NCBI GenBank assembly: GCA_024195265.1
Contig: JAJLRJ010000008.1
Coordinates: 23,930,932-23,994,931, forward strand
Source of the DNA: Dendrophyllia cribrosa
Taxonomy: Eukaryota > Cnidaria > Anthozoa > Scleractinia > Dendrophylliidae
DNA: 64,000 nt
Direction: 5' to 3'
The position numbers were made by a program, and so were the translations under genes. Below are positions 21,201 through 29,700 of the stretch, one piece after another. Below the pieces are notes generated by a model, which was given only the letters and a program-made list of their open reading frames with translations, was not told where the DNA came from and ran no database searches. Numbering within the stretch: position 1 is the stretch's first letter; every line of letters starts with the position of its first letter.

Positions 21201-22503
21201 TTTAGCTTAGAAACATGACCTAAACAAAATGTCTTCAACTGCATTTGTTTCTGCGTAGAGCGCCTCTCAAAAACCATCAATTTTAGTCTTCCGATCACCG
21301 TCGAAAAGGCCGAGACGGCCTGAATTCGTTTTTTGCTTGTAGCAGGGCGAAAATAAAGAATTTGAAAAAAAGAATTGTGTATTTCATACATGTGTACCAA
21401 AGCCTTTTCACCAGCAAAAAATAAAGGGAAACTATTTTTGGTCGCGAAATCGAGTGGACCGCTTTTAGCGGGACTGCCACTTAAATAACAAGACAGTAGC
21501 TCTGGCAGAGGAACTGATCAAAACAGAAGCTGACCTTAAAAAATATGTCAATGAATCGCATATATCTTCAACCTCCCACTTGAAGGATGAATTCCGGTAT
21601 TTGATGGAGGATGTGGATGAATCCAGAGCTGAACATAATATAACAGTGACTGGTTTATCTGATTTTACAAGTTCACCCCATCAGATCAATAAAAAAGCGT
21701 ATGATTTGAAAATAACAAAAGATGTTTTCAATGAATACTCTGGGAGACTTGGATTTAACATGTTGAAGCTTTCAGAAGGAGAATATACGATTTGCATTGA
21801 ATTCTTCCCCGCTTCCATGACGGGTGTGAGCGTTGACGTGGTTTCAACCAGCCTGAATATCAATCAACAATCAACAAAAAAATTATCGAATTATTCAAGA
21901 TCAATCATTCACATGCATAAATGGCAGATTTCTCCACCGGAGTTCATCTATTTGGATCTGAAATGGCAAGGAACAGCATCATCAGCTGTTCAAGGTCCAG
22001 CAAATCTGATTATTTATGGCGTCAAAGGTTCTCAATCAGATGTGCCAAGTTCTGTTTATGATGCTCCTTTCGTTTTTGAGAGTGGGAAGATGGTCATGGA
22101 AACTGATTTGGATTTGAATGGTTTCAAGTTGACAGGAGATAAAGTTTTTCGAACAGGCTACTATTATTTTTCTGTTGACAAGTACTCCTTCATGTTCGTG
22201 AGAGATACAAAGTTTCTTTTCTTTCCAATGAAAACAAAACTTGTAAAAGCTGGGATCATGTTCGTTCATATTCAATCGTTTGTCCATCCTAAGATTGATC
22301 TTGTGATGTCAATGTTAGTGAAAGGCCAGAAAAGAACATGGACTTGGGATGGTCAGCTTGGACAGACCAGTTGGAAGTATGATATTGGCGATGGAGTTGA
22401 AATCAAGGAAATGACTCGCTTTAGCTTTGGACCTGCAAAGACTCTCAAAGCAACTCCAAATATGACTATTATTCTTTCACTGGTTTTTGAGGTTTTGTCG
22501 TGA
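18283..22503 (+). CDS. Fibre-like protein with collagen and phage-tail-fibre-like repeats, interrupted
   Basis: Starts ATG 18283 (MSYSNGLLSETTSTSHGG), then a short collagen-like GRDGRDGLPG. Next come repeats like those of phage tail fibres: MTGDLDLRGKKLILPGEIDM and GGTMTGELDMGSEKIIGLPD followed by N-rich KxYVDT segments. The C-terminal 300 residues (21580-22503) resemble a beta-rich head (YTICIEFFPASMTGVSVDVV, RTWTWDGQLGQTSWKYD). A trimeric receptor-binding fibre is the natural inference. One-base breaks occur near 18405, 18735 and 18840, beside A runs. The gene is cut between 19131 and 21481 by a TTAA-flanked palindromic transposon; the frame resumes in phase beyond it if one TTAA copy is discounted. 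Confidence 0.7.
19604..19924 (-). CDS. 106-codon ORF in left arm of the palindromic element
   Basis: Begins MLKGLVVCFVEPGTCRRHED and ends EDTHTFELITR. It differs at one residue (Ala against Thr) from the copy in the opposite arm. No catalytic motif or family recognised. Just upstream, a TTTTATTGTAG acceptor-like site and other short open frames suggest it may be the last exon of a spliced gene rather than a stand-alone protein. Confidence 0.35.
   Translation of the reverse strand: MLKGLVVCFVEPGTCRRHEDYSTYCNFYICSRSNSDAEVLKKLSTFILENYNRIQASIETFWKSRRVMQMTFGTTDNYVNTLSMADYNLFSLAIPEDTHTFELITR
20689..21009 (+). CDS. 106-codon ORF in right arm, mirror copy
   Basis: Mirror copy of the left-arm frame with a single residue change. 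The preceding 100 bp lack one T relative to the left arm (AAAACCTTAAATAC), which changes the frame of any upstream exon. Conservation of the coding frame in both arms is explained by the recent origin of the palindrome and is not by itself evidence of function. Confidence 0.35.
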   Translation: MLKGLVVCFVEPGTCRRHEDYSTYCNFYICSRSNSDAEVLKKLSTFILENYNRIQTSIETFWKSRRVMQMTFGTTDNYVNTLSMADYNLFSLAIPEDTHTFELITR

Positions 22504-22525
22504 ATTTTTTCATTTCTCTTTCAAA

Positions 22526-23020
22526 ATGAAAAACGAGCGCCAAAAGAAAAAGATTCTCGATTTCAATCACATCAGCAAAGACATCTCTCCAGAAAAACTG
22601 GAAGAGATCAAGCAATTCTTCCGATTCTATCATAAAAGATTTTGGTGTTTGAAAAGAGCTCACAAACATTTCAAAAAGATGAATTTGTTTGTGAATTTGA
22701 CATCTTCCGCTCTTGTTGCGATTGGCGCAATTGCGGGGGGAGTGACAATGAATCCTGTGATTTTGGGAGTGATTTCAGGTGCAGGACTGATCATTAAAAC
22801 AGGGAATGAAATGAAGCAATATGACAACAAGATTGAAATGACAAAGTTCGCGTTCACAACCTACGAGAAAACATTGACTGATCTGCGTTTTGCTTTGAGG
22901 AGTGGAATATTTGATCGAAATGAATTTCTTCCAGCAATGATAGCAGTTGATGGGATTGTGATTGATTTGGGATTAGATTTGGAGAAGTTTGAGAGGCAAT
23001 ATGAAAAACTATTTGTGTGA
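22526..23020 (+). CDS. Membrane-hairpin protein with flanking helices (Polinton accessory)
   Basis: 164 residues from the ATG at 22526 (MKNERQKKKILDFNHISKD). An N-terminal helix (EEIKQFFRFYHKRFWCLKRA) precedes a hydrophobic hairpin (NLFVNLTSSALVAIGAIAGG, then NPVILGVISGAGLIIKTG). Long amphipathic helices follow (KIEMTKFAFTTYEKTLTDLR). The arrangement of two membrane segments inside helices recalls SLATT-type proteins, but that is only a topology likeness. It is placed directly after the fibre gene and overlaps its end in another frame. Possible role in virion membrane or host effector; unknown. Confidence 0.65.
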   Translation: MKNERQKKKILDFNHISKDISPEKLEEIKQFFRFYHKRFWCLKRAHKHFKKMNLFVNLTSSALVAIGAIAGGVTMNPVILGVISGAGLIIKTGNEMKQYDNKIEMTKFAFTTYEKTLTDLRFALRSGIFDRNEFLPAMIAVDGIVIDLGLDLEKFERQYEKLFV

Positions 23021-23046
23021 TTTTTCATTTCTGGGAAATGAAAAAC

Positions 23047-24012
23047 TCAGTTCTTGATGAATGTAGTTCGTGTCCACAATTCAGGCGGTGATGTGGATGA
23101 TTTTTGTGGATGAAAAGTCCATTGCCCTCTTGAGAGATTATCATGAAATTCATCTATATCAGGATAAGATTCATAGCCATACTTCTTAAACCATTTTTCA
23201 ACGTCCCAGTAGTCTTTCGCGTGAAACCATACACCTGAGCGCATATTACAGATCACGTTTTGGTTATTTTTTCCTGCTGGTGCGTCTGCAAATTTATGAG
23301 CTGAAGTGAACCCTTTGAAGTTTTCTAGCACTTTATCCCAAATAGAATCAGAAAAAACATAATTCTCATCCAGTGGTTGGGGAACAGGTTTGGGAGGAAG
23401 AGATGGTGGAGTTGGTTTCTCAACTTTTTCCACTTTGAATTTTTCTCCATCACTTCTTCGTGTGAAACTGTTTCTCCCACTTTTCAACGCATTGCGAATG
23501 GTTCCTGAATCAATTCCTAGTTCCTTTGTAGCTGCTGAAACACTGGGAAAAATAGTTGTTGTTGAAGATGCTGAAATGCGAATAGGAATGGATTGAATCT
23601 TCTTTGAAGTTGGCGTTTCATCTTCCAACCAGGGATTAGTCAACGGCCCTTTTTCAAAGGTTCTTGACAGGAATAATTTCTTCCCATCTTTCTTAACAAA
23701 ACGATTTTCAACATAACGATTGAACGCGGCAAAGATTGCTTGGCGAGTTACTCCAATCCACTGAGCCATCTCAGCCATTGTTTCAAAAGTTTTCAGGGGT
23801 GGTTCAGCAAGAGAATTATGAACAGAAAATCGATCTTCATTTTGATTTGCGACCAGAACTTTTTTATCTTTGAAAGTGAAAACATTCCTCCCTTCATTTA
23901 TTGCTTTGTTGAGAGCCCTTGGAGCGATCTTCATAAATCTTGCAAGAGCCGCCTGTGAAGCAAATCTTGGACTGAGACGTTGTTTTGAAAAGGCATCTAT
24001 CAAAACCCACAT
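23047..24012 (-). CDS. Multi-repeat NUMOD1/HTH DNA-binding protein
   Basis: 321 residues from the ATG at 24012 (MWVLIDAFSKQRLSPRFASQ). At least three repeats of a helix-turn-helix of NUMOD1 type occur: FASQAALARFMKIAPRALNKAINEG, a second around ETMAEMAQWIGVTRQAIFAA, and a third PSVSAATKELGIDSGTIRNA followed by GEKFKVE. A Pro-rich linker separates a C-terminal region (FKGFTSAHKFADAPAGK, WFHAKDYWDVEKWFKKYGYE). NUMOD1 domains bind DNA in homing endonucleases and related proteins; no nuclease motif is seen here, so a sequence-specific regulator is likely. The gene starts next to the palindrome array at 24138-24885, a candidate operator. Confidence 0.65.
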   Translation of the reverse strand: MWVLIDAFSKQRLSPRFASQAALARFMKIAPRALNKAINEGRNVFTFKDKKVLVANQNEDRFSVHNSLAEPPLKTFETMAEMAQWIGVTRQAIFAAFNRYVENRFVKKDGKKLFLSRTFEKGPLTNPWLEDETPTSKKIQSIPIRISASSTTTIFPSVSAATKELGIDSGTIRNALKSGRNSFTRRSDGEKFKVEKVEKPTPPSLPPKPVPQPLDENYVFSDSIWDKVLENFKGFTSAHKFADAPAGKNNQNVICNMRSGVWFHAKDYWDVEKWFKKYGYESYPDIDEFHDNLSRGQWTFHPQKSSTSPPELWTRTTFIKN

Positions 24013-24137
24013 TTTCTTAGTTGTCAAAAAAGAAAAAGAAAACCACAAAAATGTTCTCAAAGTTTTCTGGAGAAGTTTTCTGGAGAAGTTTTCTGCTCCA
24101 GATTTTTTTTTTCTGGGAGAAGATTTTCTGAAAAGAT

Positions 24138-24885
24138 TTCTGCTAAAATTTTTAGCAGAAACATTATTTTCTGCTAAAATTTTTAGCAGAACATCTTCAT
24201 TTTTGATTTCATTTTTTCTCTGGAAATAATCTGTTTTTGGATTTTGCTCCTGAGATTTTTTATTTTTTTATTTTATTTACCCTGAAGGAACTTCCTTGTG
24301 AAATAAAATAAACATTCTGTTAAAATTTTAGCAGAAACATTATTGTTTTTCTGCTAAAATTTTTAGCAGAACAACTTGATTTTGATTTTCTGCTAAAATT
24401 TTTAGCAGAAACATTATTTTCTGCTAAAATTTTTAGCAGAACATCTTCATTTTTGATTTCATTTTTTCTCTGGAAATAATCTGTTTTTGGATTTTGCTCC
24501 TGAGATTTTTTATTTTTTTATTTTATTTACCCTGAAGGAACTTCCTTGTGAAATAAAATAAACATTCTGTTAAAATTTTAGCAGAAACATTATTGTTTTT
24601 CTGCTAAAATTTTTAGCAGAACAACTTGATTTTGATTTTCTGCTAAAATTTTTAGCAGAAACATTATTTTCTGCTAAAATTTTTAGCAGAACATCTTCAT
24701 TTTTGATTTCATTTTTTCTCTGGAAATAATCTGTTTTTGGATTTTGCTCCTGAGATTTTTTATTTTTTTATTTTATTTACCCTGAAGGAACTTCCTTGTG
24801 AAATAAAATAAACATTCTGTTAAAATTTTAGCAGAAACATTATTGTTTTTCTGCTAAAATTTTTAGCAGAACAACTTTGTTTTCT
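24138..24885. promoter_or_regulatory. 250-bp tandem repeat (x3) rich in CTGCTAAAATTTTTAGCAG palindromes
   Basis: Units start at 24171, 24421 and 24671 with an exact 250-bp period and almost no divergence. Each contains about four copies of a near-perfect palindrome centred on AAAATTTTT, in all about 13, plus CCTGAAGGAACTTCCTTG, another dyad. It lies 5' of the NUMOD1 gene (start 24012) and beyond the stop of the minus-strand gene at 24930. Candidate roles: operator array for the element's own HTH proteins, origin or enhancer. At 24058-24100 TTTTCTGGAGAAG is repeated as well. Confidence 0.6.
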
Positions 24886-24929
24886 CTCCAGATTTTCAGC
24901 AGAACAACTTGATTATATCCTGGATATAA

Positions 24930-25226
24930 TCAATCTAAATAAGTTTGGAACACCACCATATCCTCACATGCAGCCCTATATTTTTTGATTGTGATAAGAT
25001 TCTCACATGTTTTTTTTATTTCTTCCAAATAAGATTCCGCAGGAGATCTTTTGAGAAGTGAGTTGAGAAGATCTGTAATTTTCTTCTCGATCTCTTTCAC
25101 TTTTTCATATTTTTCAGCAAGTTTATCTTCTTCTCCACGACCTCGAAAATCATCCAATGCCCAGTTGAGATCTAATGTTCTCAAAAGGTGAAGTTCATCT
25201 GTATTAAATCGGTCTCTGACATTCAT
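24930..25226 (-). CDS. 98-residue coiled-coil protein (Polinton accessory)
   Basis: Begins MNVRDRFNTDELHLLRTLDL, followed by a charged coiled-coil (DKLAEKYEKVKEIEKKITDL) and a final helical segment. Its ATG overlaps the stop of the upstream gene as ATGA, so the two are co-transcribed and perhaps translationally coupled. No family recognised. Confidence 0.6.
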   Translation of the reverse strand: MNVRDRFNTDELHLLRTLDLNWALDDFRGRGEEDKLAEKYEKVKEIEKKITDLLNSLLKRSPAESYLEEIKKTCENLITIKKYRAACEDMVVFQTYLD

Positions 25227-25870
25227 TTTAAAGAAGGAGAATCTTTTTCATCCTCATCTTCTTCATTTCTATCCTCATATTCATCAAAAGCTGAGGCAGT
25301 TTGAACCATTTCCTCCACAAGAACTTCATCCACAATCGCTGTGATAGATTTAACATTTCCGCAGAAAAGATGTTTGATGGAAAAGACAACTTGCCCAAAA
25401 AGTGGCATGCCAATGAGTTCTTTTTGTTTCAGAATGGGTTTTTTCTTCTTCCCATCAACCAACTCCCAAAAACGACAAGAGAAATCTGTTTTGGGGATTT
25501 TGGAGGGATAAATCTTTGCAAAGATCTTTTCCTGTTCAGATTTATCAACTTTCAAAAGAGAAAAATCTTCAGCATGAAACTTAGCAAAAGATGGAGAAAG
25601 TTTTTTCACTTCCGGTTGTTTTTTCATTGCAGCTGAGCGAAGATGAGCTTCCAGTTTGTGGAAAAAGGGGATGTTTTCTTCAGGGAGATTGATACCCAGT
25701 GAAAAAGAATCTCCTTCATGAGCAAAGATTTTAAACTTTGTTTGGAGTTTCAGTTGAAGTTTTTTGTCATCGAGAGAACATGGGAGAAGACAATATGAAA
25801 TCTTTCCAGAGGTTCGTTTTTGAGGTTCTTGGAGAGTGATCTTGGAAATGGAAACTTTTTCGGGATTCAT
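25223..25870 (-). CDS. Putative ssDNA-binding-like protein (weak)
   Basis: 215 residues. It starts MNPEKVSISKITLQEPQKRT. The body has alternating beta-prone segments (GKISYCLLPCSLDDKKLQLK, GMPLFGQVVFSIKHLFCGNV) and ends in a strongly acidic tail (EYEDRNEEDEDEKDSPS). An OB-like beta-barrel followed by an acidic C-terminus is the usual build of viral and phage single-strand-binding proteins, which would suit a protein-primed replicator. This is architecture-based inference; no diagnostic motif is seen. Confidence 0.45.
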   Translation of the reverse strand: MNPEKVSISKITLQEPQKRTSGKISYCLLPCSLDDKKLQLKLQTKFKIFAHEGDSFSLGINLPEENIPFFHKLEAHLRSAAMKKQPEVKKLSPSFAKFHAEDFSLLKVDKSEQEKIFAKIYPSKIPKTDFSCRFWELVDGKKKKPILKQKELIGMPLFGQVVFSIKHLFCGNVKSITAIVDEVLVEEMVQTASAFDEYEDRNEEDEDEKDSPSLK

Positions 25871-25892
25871 TTTCTTGGTGGAGATAAAAAAA

Positions 25893-26165
25893 TCATTTTA
25901 TTTCCAAATCCATTTCTCCAAACTGCCTGTCTTTTTCATTTTTAACTGGAAGAAAACCATTTACCTTGTCAACAGCTTTCTGAATCTTGGTTTCAATTTC
26001 AGCCCAATGCATCCATGCGATTTCTTCCTCCGTCAACCCACATGCTTTGTAAAATTTGGGATGAATCCAAGTTGCATGATTTTTTATTTCAGCCAGTGCA
26101 ATTTTGATGTCCTCCACAGAATAGAAATCTTGCCCCTCGATTGTAAAAAGTTTTTCTTTGTTCAT
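25893..26165 (-). CDS. 90-residue hypothetical protein (Polinton accessory)
   Basis: Begins MNKEKLFTIEGQDFYSVEDI and contains WIHPKFYKACGLTEEEIAWM. It resembles neighbouring HTH-type proteins in its start (a short beta pair followed by a helix set introduced by a G-x-D-F-Y-S turn), so it may be a degenerate single NUMOD-like unit. Gap of 23 nt from the upstream gene; likely same transcript. Confidence 0.55.
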   Translation of the reverse strand: MNKEKLFTIEGQDFYSVEDIKIALAEIKNHATWIHPKFYKACGLTEEEIAWMHWAEIETKIQKAVDKVNGFLPVKNEKDRQFGEMDLEIK

Positions 26166-26188
26166 TTTTTATCCAATGAATAAAAAAT

Positions 26189-26680
26189 TCAAAATGTGGC
26201 TTGACAAGTTTGGTCAACGAATTTGTTTATCGCAGACTTTTTATCTGAGTCCATTTTTGGTATTCCTTTTCTTGAGCGAAAATGAAGAACTTTTTCAACC
26301 ATAGCTTTCTCTTTCATCAAATCGAGAAATTCTTCCAGTCTGGGAGATTTCCAAGTGATATCGTGAGATTTCTCAGTTGAATCTAGAAAATGATTTTTTT
26401 TCTTGCAGAGTTGATTGAAAAAAACTGTTCTGGACAAGCCAAATCTTTCCAGAATTTCTTCTGCACAAAAAAAATCTTCTCCATCAATCTGGATAAATGG
26501 TGAGTCATCTTCCTCCCGAATCCAAAAAGTTTTTTTGTCAGCTCGTCTGAAATACTTGGTGTTACCTGATTTGAGAACTCTCAAAATAGTTTTTGAGGGA
26601 AGTCCAGTTTGTTCTTGGGCTTCTTTGAATGTGAAAAAAGTTTGCTTGTCTTTTCCTTCCTCTTGAATTGAAAACTTCAT
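26189..26680 (-). CDS. Two-repeat NUMOD1/HTH-like DNA-binding protein
   Basis: 163 residues. The first repeat is TFFTFKEAQEQTGLPSKTIL, with KSGNTKYFRRADKKTFWIRE closing the unit. The second is FIQIDGEDFFCAEEILERFG, then SRTVFFNQLCKKKNHF. The helix-turn-helix plus beta return is the NUMOD1 pattern seen also in the 23047-24012 protein. Divergent to the PolB gene with only 36 bp between starts, so it is well placed to control replication genes. Function as regulator is inference. Confidence 0.6.
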   Translation of the reverse strand: MKFSIQEEGKDKQTFFTFKEAQEQTGLPSKTILRVLKSGNTKYFRRADKKTFWIREEDDSPFIQIDGEDFFCAEEILERFGLSRTVFFNQLCKKKNHFLDSTEKSHDITWKSPRLEEFLDLMKEKAMVEKVLHFRSRKGIPKMDSDKKSAINKFVDQTCQATF

Positions 26681-26716
26681 TTTAAATAGGGAAAAAATCT
26701 TTTTACCCCATTTAAA
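26681..26716. promoter_or_regulatory. 36-bp divergent start region between HTH gene and PolB
   Basis: Only 36 bp separate the ATG of the minus-strand HTH protein and the ATG of PolB. The stretch is a near palindrome: ATTTTAAAT at 26681 and CATTTAAAATG at its other edge. A shared bidirectional promoter or autoregulatory site is likely. Confidence 0.4.
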
Positions 26717-29700
26717 ATGGCAACTTTGAATGCATTGAAATCATTTGCGAGATCATCCGGATTGAAAGGTTGGTCTAGATTGAGGAGAGATGACCTGGTG
26801 AACTTTTTAGTTGAAAATCTATGGACTGGAGGTGGGAAAAACGATCAACCAAAAATGAATAAAGCAGCTCGTTTGAAAATTGGGCAACGCAGAAAAGTTA
26901 ACCCTCTGGATGTTGAAAATAAAATAATTGATGTTCCAGTGTTGGTTCCGGAAAGAAGAAGAGTTCCTCCCAGAAAAATTCCACCAATCATTCAAAAACA
27001 AACAGAAAATATTTCAAACTGGGCGACTTGGTTGGAAGATGTGGATGATGTAGAAATTAGGAGAAGAACAAATCCTGCAGTTGAAAGATTGAAAAAACAG
27101 ATTGCTGCATTGTGGGAACAAAGGTTGATCGTGGAAGAAGGAAAATCTGCTTTGAGAGGATTTGCAAGACAATTTGTCATTCAAGGAGATGATTCCCCAA
27201 CTCCACAAGATTTTCTCCGGAAAGTGAGGAATGAAGTTGTTGAGTTGATAAGACAAAATCGGCAGACAAAAGTGAAGTGCATTCTGGTCTCTCTGCTGGT
27301 GAAACCCGACTTGAGTGACGACGGCGTGATTGAAGAAACACCTTTCTCCCACTCCCGAATGAAAAGAAATCTAGAAGGAAATGACGCAGGCGAGTTGTTT
27401 GATCAAATGAGCAGAGAAATGCTGATCAACCTAGAGAACTTCAATCAAAGAGGATCAAACTGGGTGTTTGAACGAGTGATCAGATTAGAGCTTCATCTCA
27501 TTCATGATGGAGACCACTGGGAGGATCTTCATGGATCCCTCTCCCAAAAGAAGTGGCAAACAAGAACGCTGTAGTGAACATGAAAAACGAGGATGAAATG
27601 TGTTTCAAATGGTGCATGACAAGAGCAATGAACTGGGTGGAGCAGAATCCTGAAAGAATCACACCTCTGCTGAAAAAACAAGCTGAAAAACTCGATTGGA
27701 GTGGCATTTCATTTCCAACAACTCTGGAAGATATCGGAAAATTTGAGAAAAAGAACAACATTTCTGTAAATGTATTTGGATGGGACAGAACACTTTTTAC
27801 CCTGAGAGCAACAGATGAAGAAAAAGAAAAACATGTGGATCTGCTGCTGCTCAAAAAGGAGTTCAAAAGTCACTTCTGCATCGTGAAAAACTTTTCTCGT
27901 TTGGCTGGATCACAAGTTTCTAGAACAAAACGAAAAAGATTCTTCTGTAAAAGATGTATAAATTCATTCCCCAGTGAAGACAGTTTGAAAAAACACAAGA
28001 TCAACTGCGTAGAATTTGAAGCAACAAATGTTGTTATGCCTGAAGGACAAACATGTTCATTCCGTAACTTCTCAAAGATGATTCATGTTCCAGTTGTCGG
28101 TTACGCTGATTTTGAGTCAATTTTGAAACCCATGAAAGATGCAGGAAAGATGAAACAAACGCAGAAAATACAAGAGCATCTCCCATGTGAATTCGCTTTT
28201 CATCTCGTCTCTCCTTTTCTGAAAATGGAACCAGTTTTGAAACGAGCAGGAAATGAAAAAGAATCAGCTGAGCTCCCAAAAGAATTTGTGAGAAGACTCA
28301 TTGAGGAAATAAAAACTGCTCAACTGAAACTGAAGCCAAAACCCATGGATCCGCTCACTCCAGAAGAATGGCATGTATTCAATCAAACATCATGGTGCTG
28401 GCTGTGTCAAGGTGAATTTGAGAGAGAAGGAGAAAAGATGAAAGTACGAGATCACTGTCATTTTACTGGAAAATTCAGAGGAGCTGCACATCGCTCTTGT
28501 AACAGAATGTTTCAGAGACCAAAATTCACTCCAGTGTTCTTCCATAATCTAGCGAATTATGACTCACATCTTTTTGTGCGGGCTCTGGGTTTGCTGGATG
28601 AAATTCTGGAGATACAATGCATCCCCAATAATGAAGAAAAATATATCTCTTTCTCCCTGAAATTTGAGCTGAAAAGAGAAAAGATATCTGAGGGAAAAGA
28701 AATCATTGTCAAACATGAAATCAGATTTTTGGATTCTTTTAAATTCATGGCGTCTTCTCTGGGAAATCTGGCTGGTAATCTCCCCAAGACAGATTTACTG
28801 GAAACTGCTAGGTTTTTCCAGGGAGAAAAGTTTGATTTGATGACGCGAAAAGGAGTTTATCCCTATGAATTCATGGATTCATTTGAAAAGTTTGCAGAGC
28901 CACTTCCAGAGAAAGAAGCGTTTTTCTCCAGCTTAAATGACTCGGGGATCGGAGAAGAAGATTTTGAGCACGCAAAACATGTCTGGCAGAAATGGCAGAT
29001 GAAAAACATGGGAGAATTTCACGATCTCTATCTGAAAACAGATGTGTTGTTGCTGGCCGATGTTGTTGAAAACTTCAGAAAACTTTGTGAAGAAAACTAT
29101 GGTCTGGATCCTGCACAGTTCTTCACAACCCCTGGAATGGCATGGAACGCAATGCTGAAAATGACTGGAGTTTCACTGCAGCTTCTGAACGACGTAGATA
29201 TGCTGCTGATGGTTGAACGAGGGATGAGAGGTGGAAACTCAAATGCGTTCAAAAGATACGCAAAGGCAAACAATCGGTTCATGAAAGATTTCAATGAAAA
29301 ACAACCTTCTTCTTTTCTGGTTTATCTGGACGCAAATAACCTTTATGGATGGGCAATGTCAAAACCTCTTCCAGTTGGAAAGTTCGTCTGGATGGATGAT
29401 CCGTCTAAATGGAAGGCATTTGTTAATGGAGAAGGTGTAGGATGCATCCTGGAAGTAGATCTGGAATATCCAGATGAACTGCACGATGACCAAAATGATT
29501 TTCCACTTGCTCCAGAAAGTTTGAAGCTAGATGGAGTGTGGAAGCTGACTCAAAATCTGAGAGATAAAGAAAGAATGGTTCTGCACGGAGAAAATCTGAA
29601 ACTCTTTCTTTCCCTGGGAATGAAGTTGAAAAAGATTTGGAGAGGAATTTCATTTCAGGAAGCTGCCTTCATGAAATCATATATTGAGACAAACACAAAA

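Larger units (their letters stand above)
19132..21480. mobile_element. 2.35-kb palindromic transposon with TTAA target duplication
   Basis: Flanked by TTAA at 19128-19131 and 21481-21484. The ends start GTGGCAGTCCCGCTAAAAGC and its inverse. Inverted arms of about 1.1 kb are roughly 98-99% alike and meet at about 20306 in a short diverged centre. Each arm carries the same 106-codon frame. TTAA duplications occur in piggyBac and Kolobok superfamilies, but the tips do not match the piggyBac CCC start. No transposase motif was recognised, so classification is open. It splits the fibre gene of the Polinton, proving it is younger than the Polinton gene. Confidence 0.9.

Noticed and set aside
19132..21480. 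Call of the TTAA element as piggyBac
   Set aside because: The TTAA duplication fits, but the tips do not begin with CCC and no DDD transposase is visible, so it was left unclassified.
24138..24885. CRISPR-like array at the palindromic repeat
   Set aside because: Whole 250-bp units are duplicated including the supposed spacers, and there are no unique spacers or cas genes; the host is a eukaryote.
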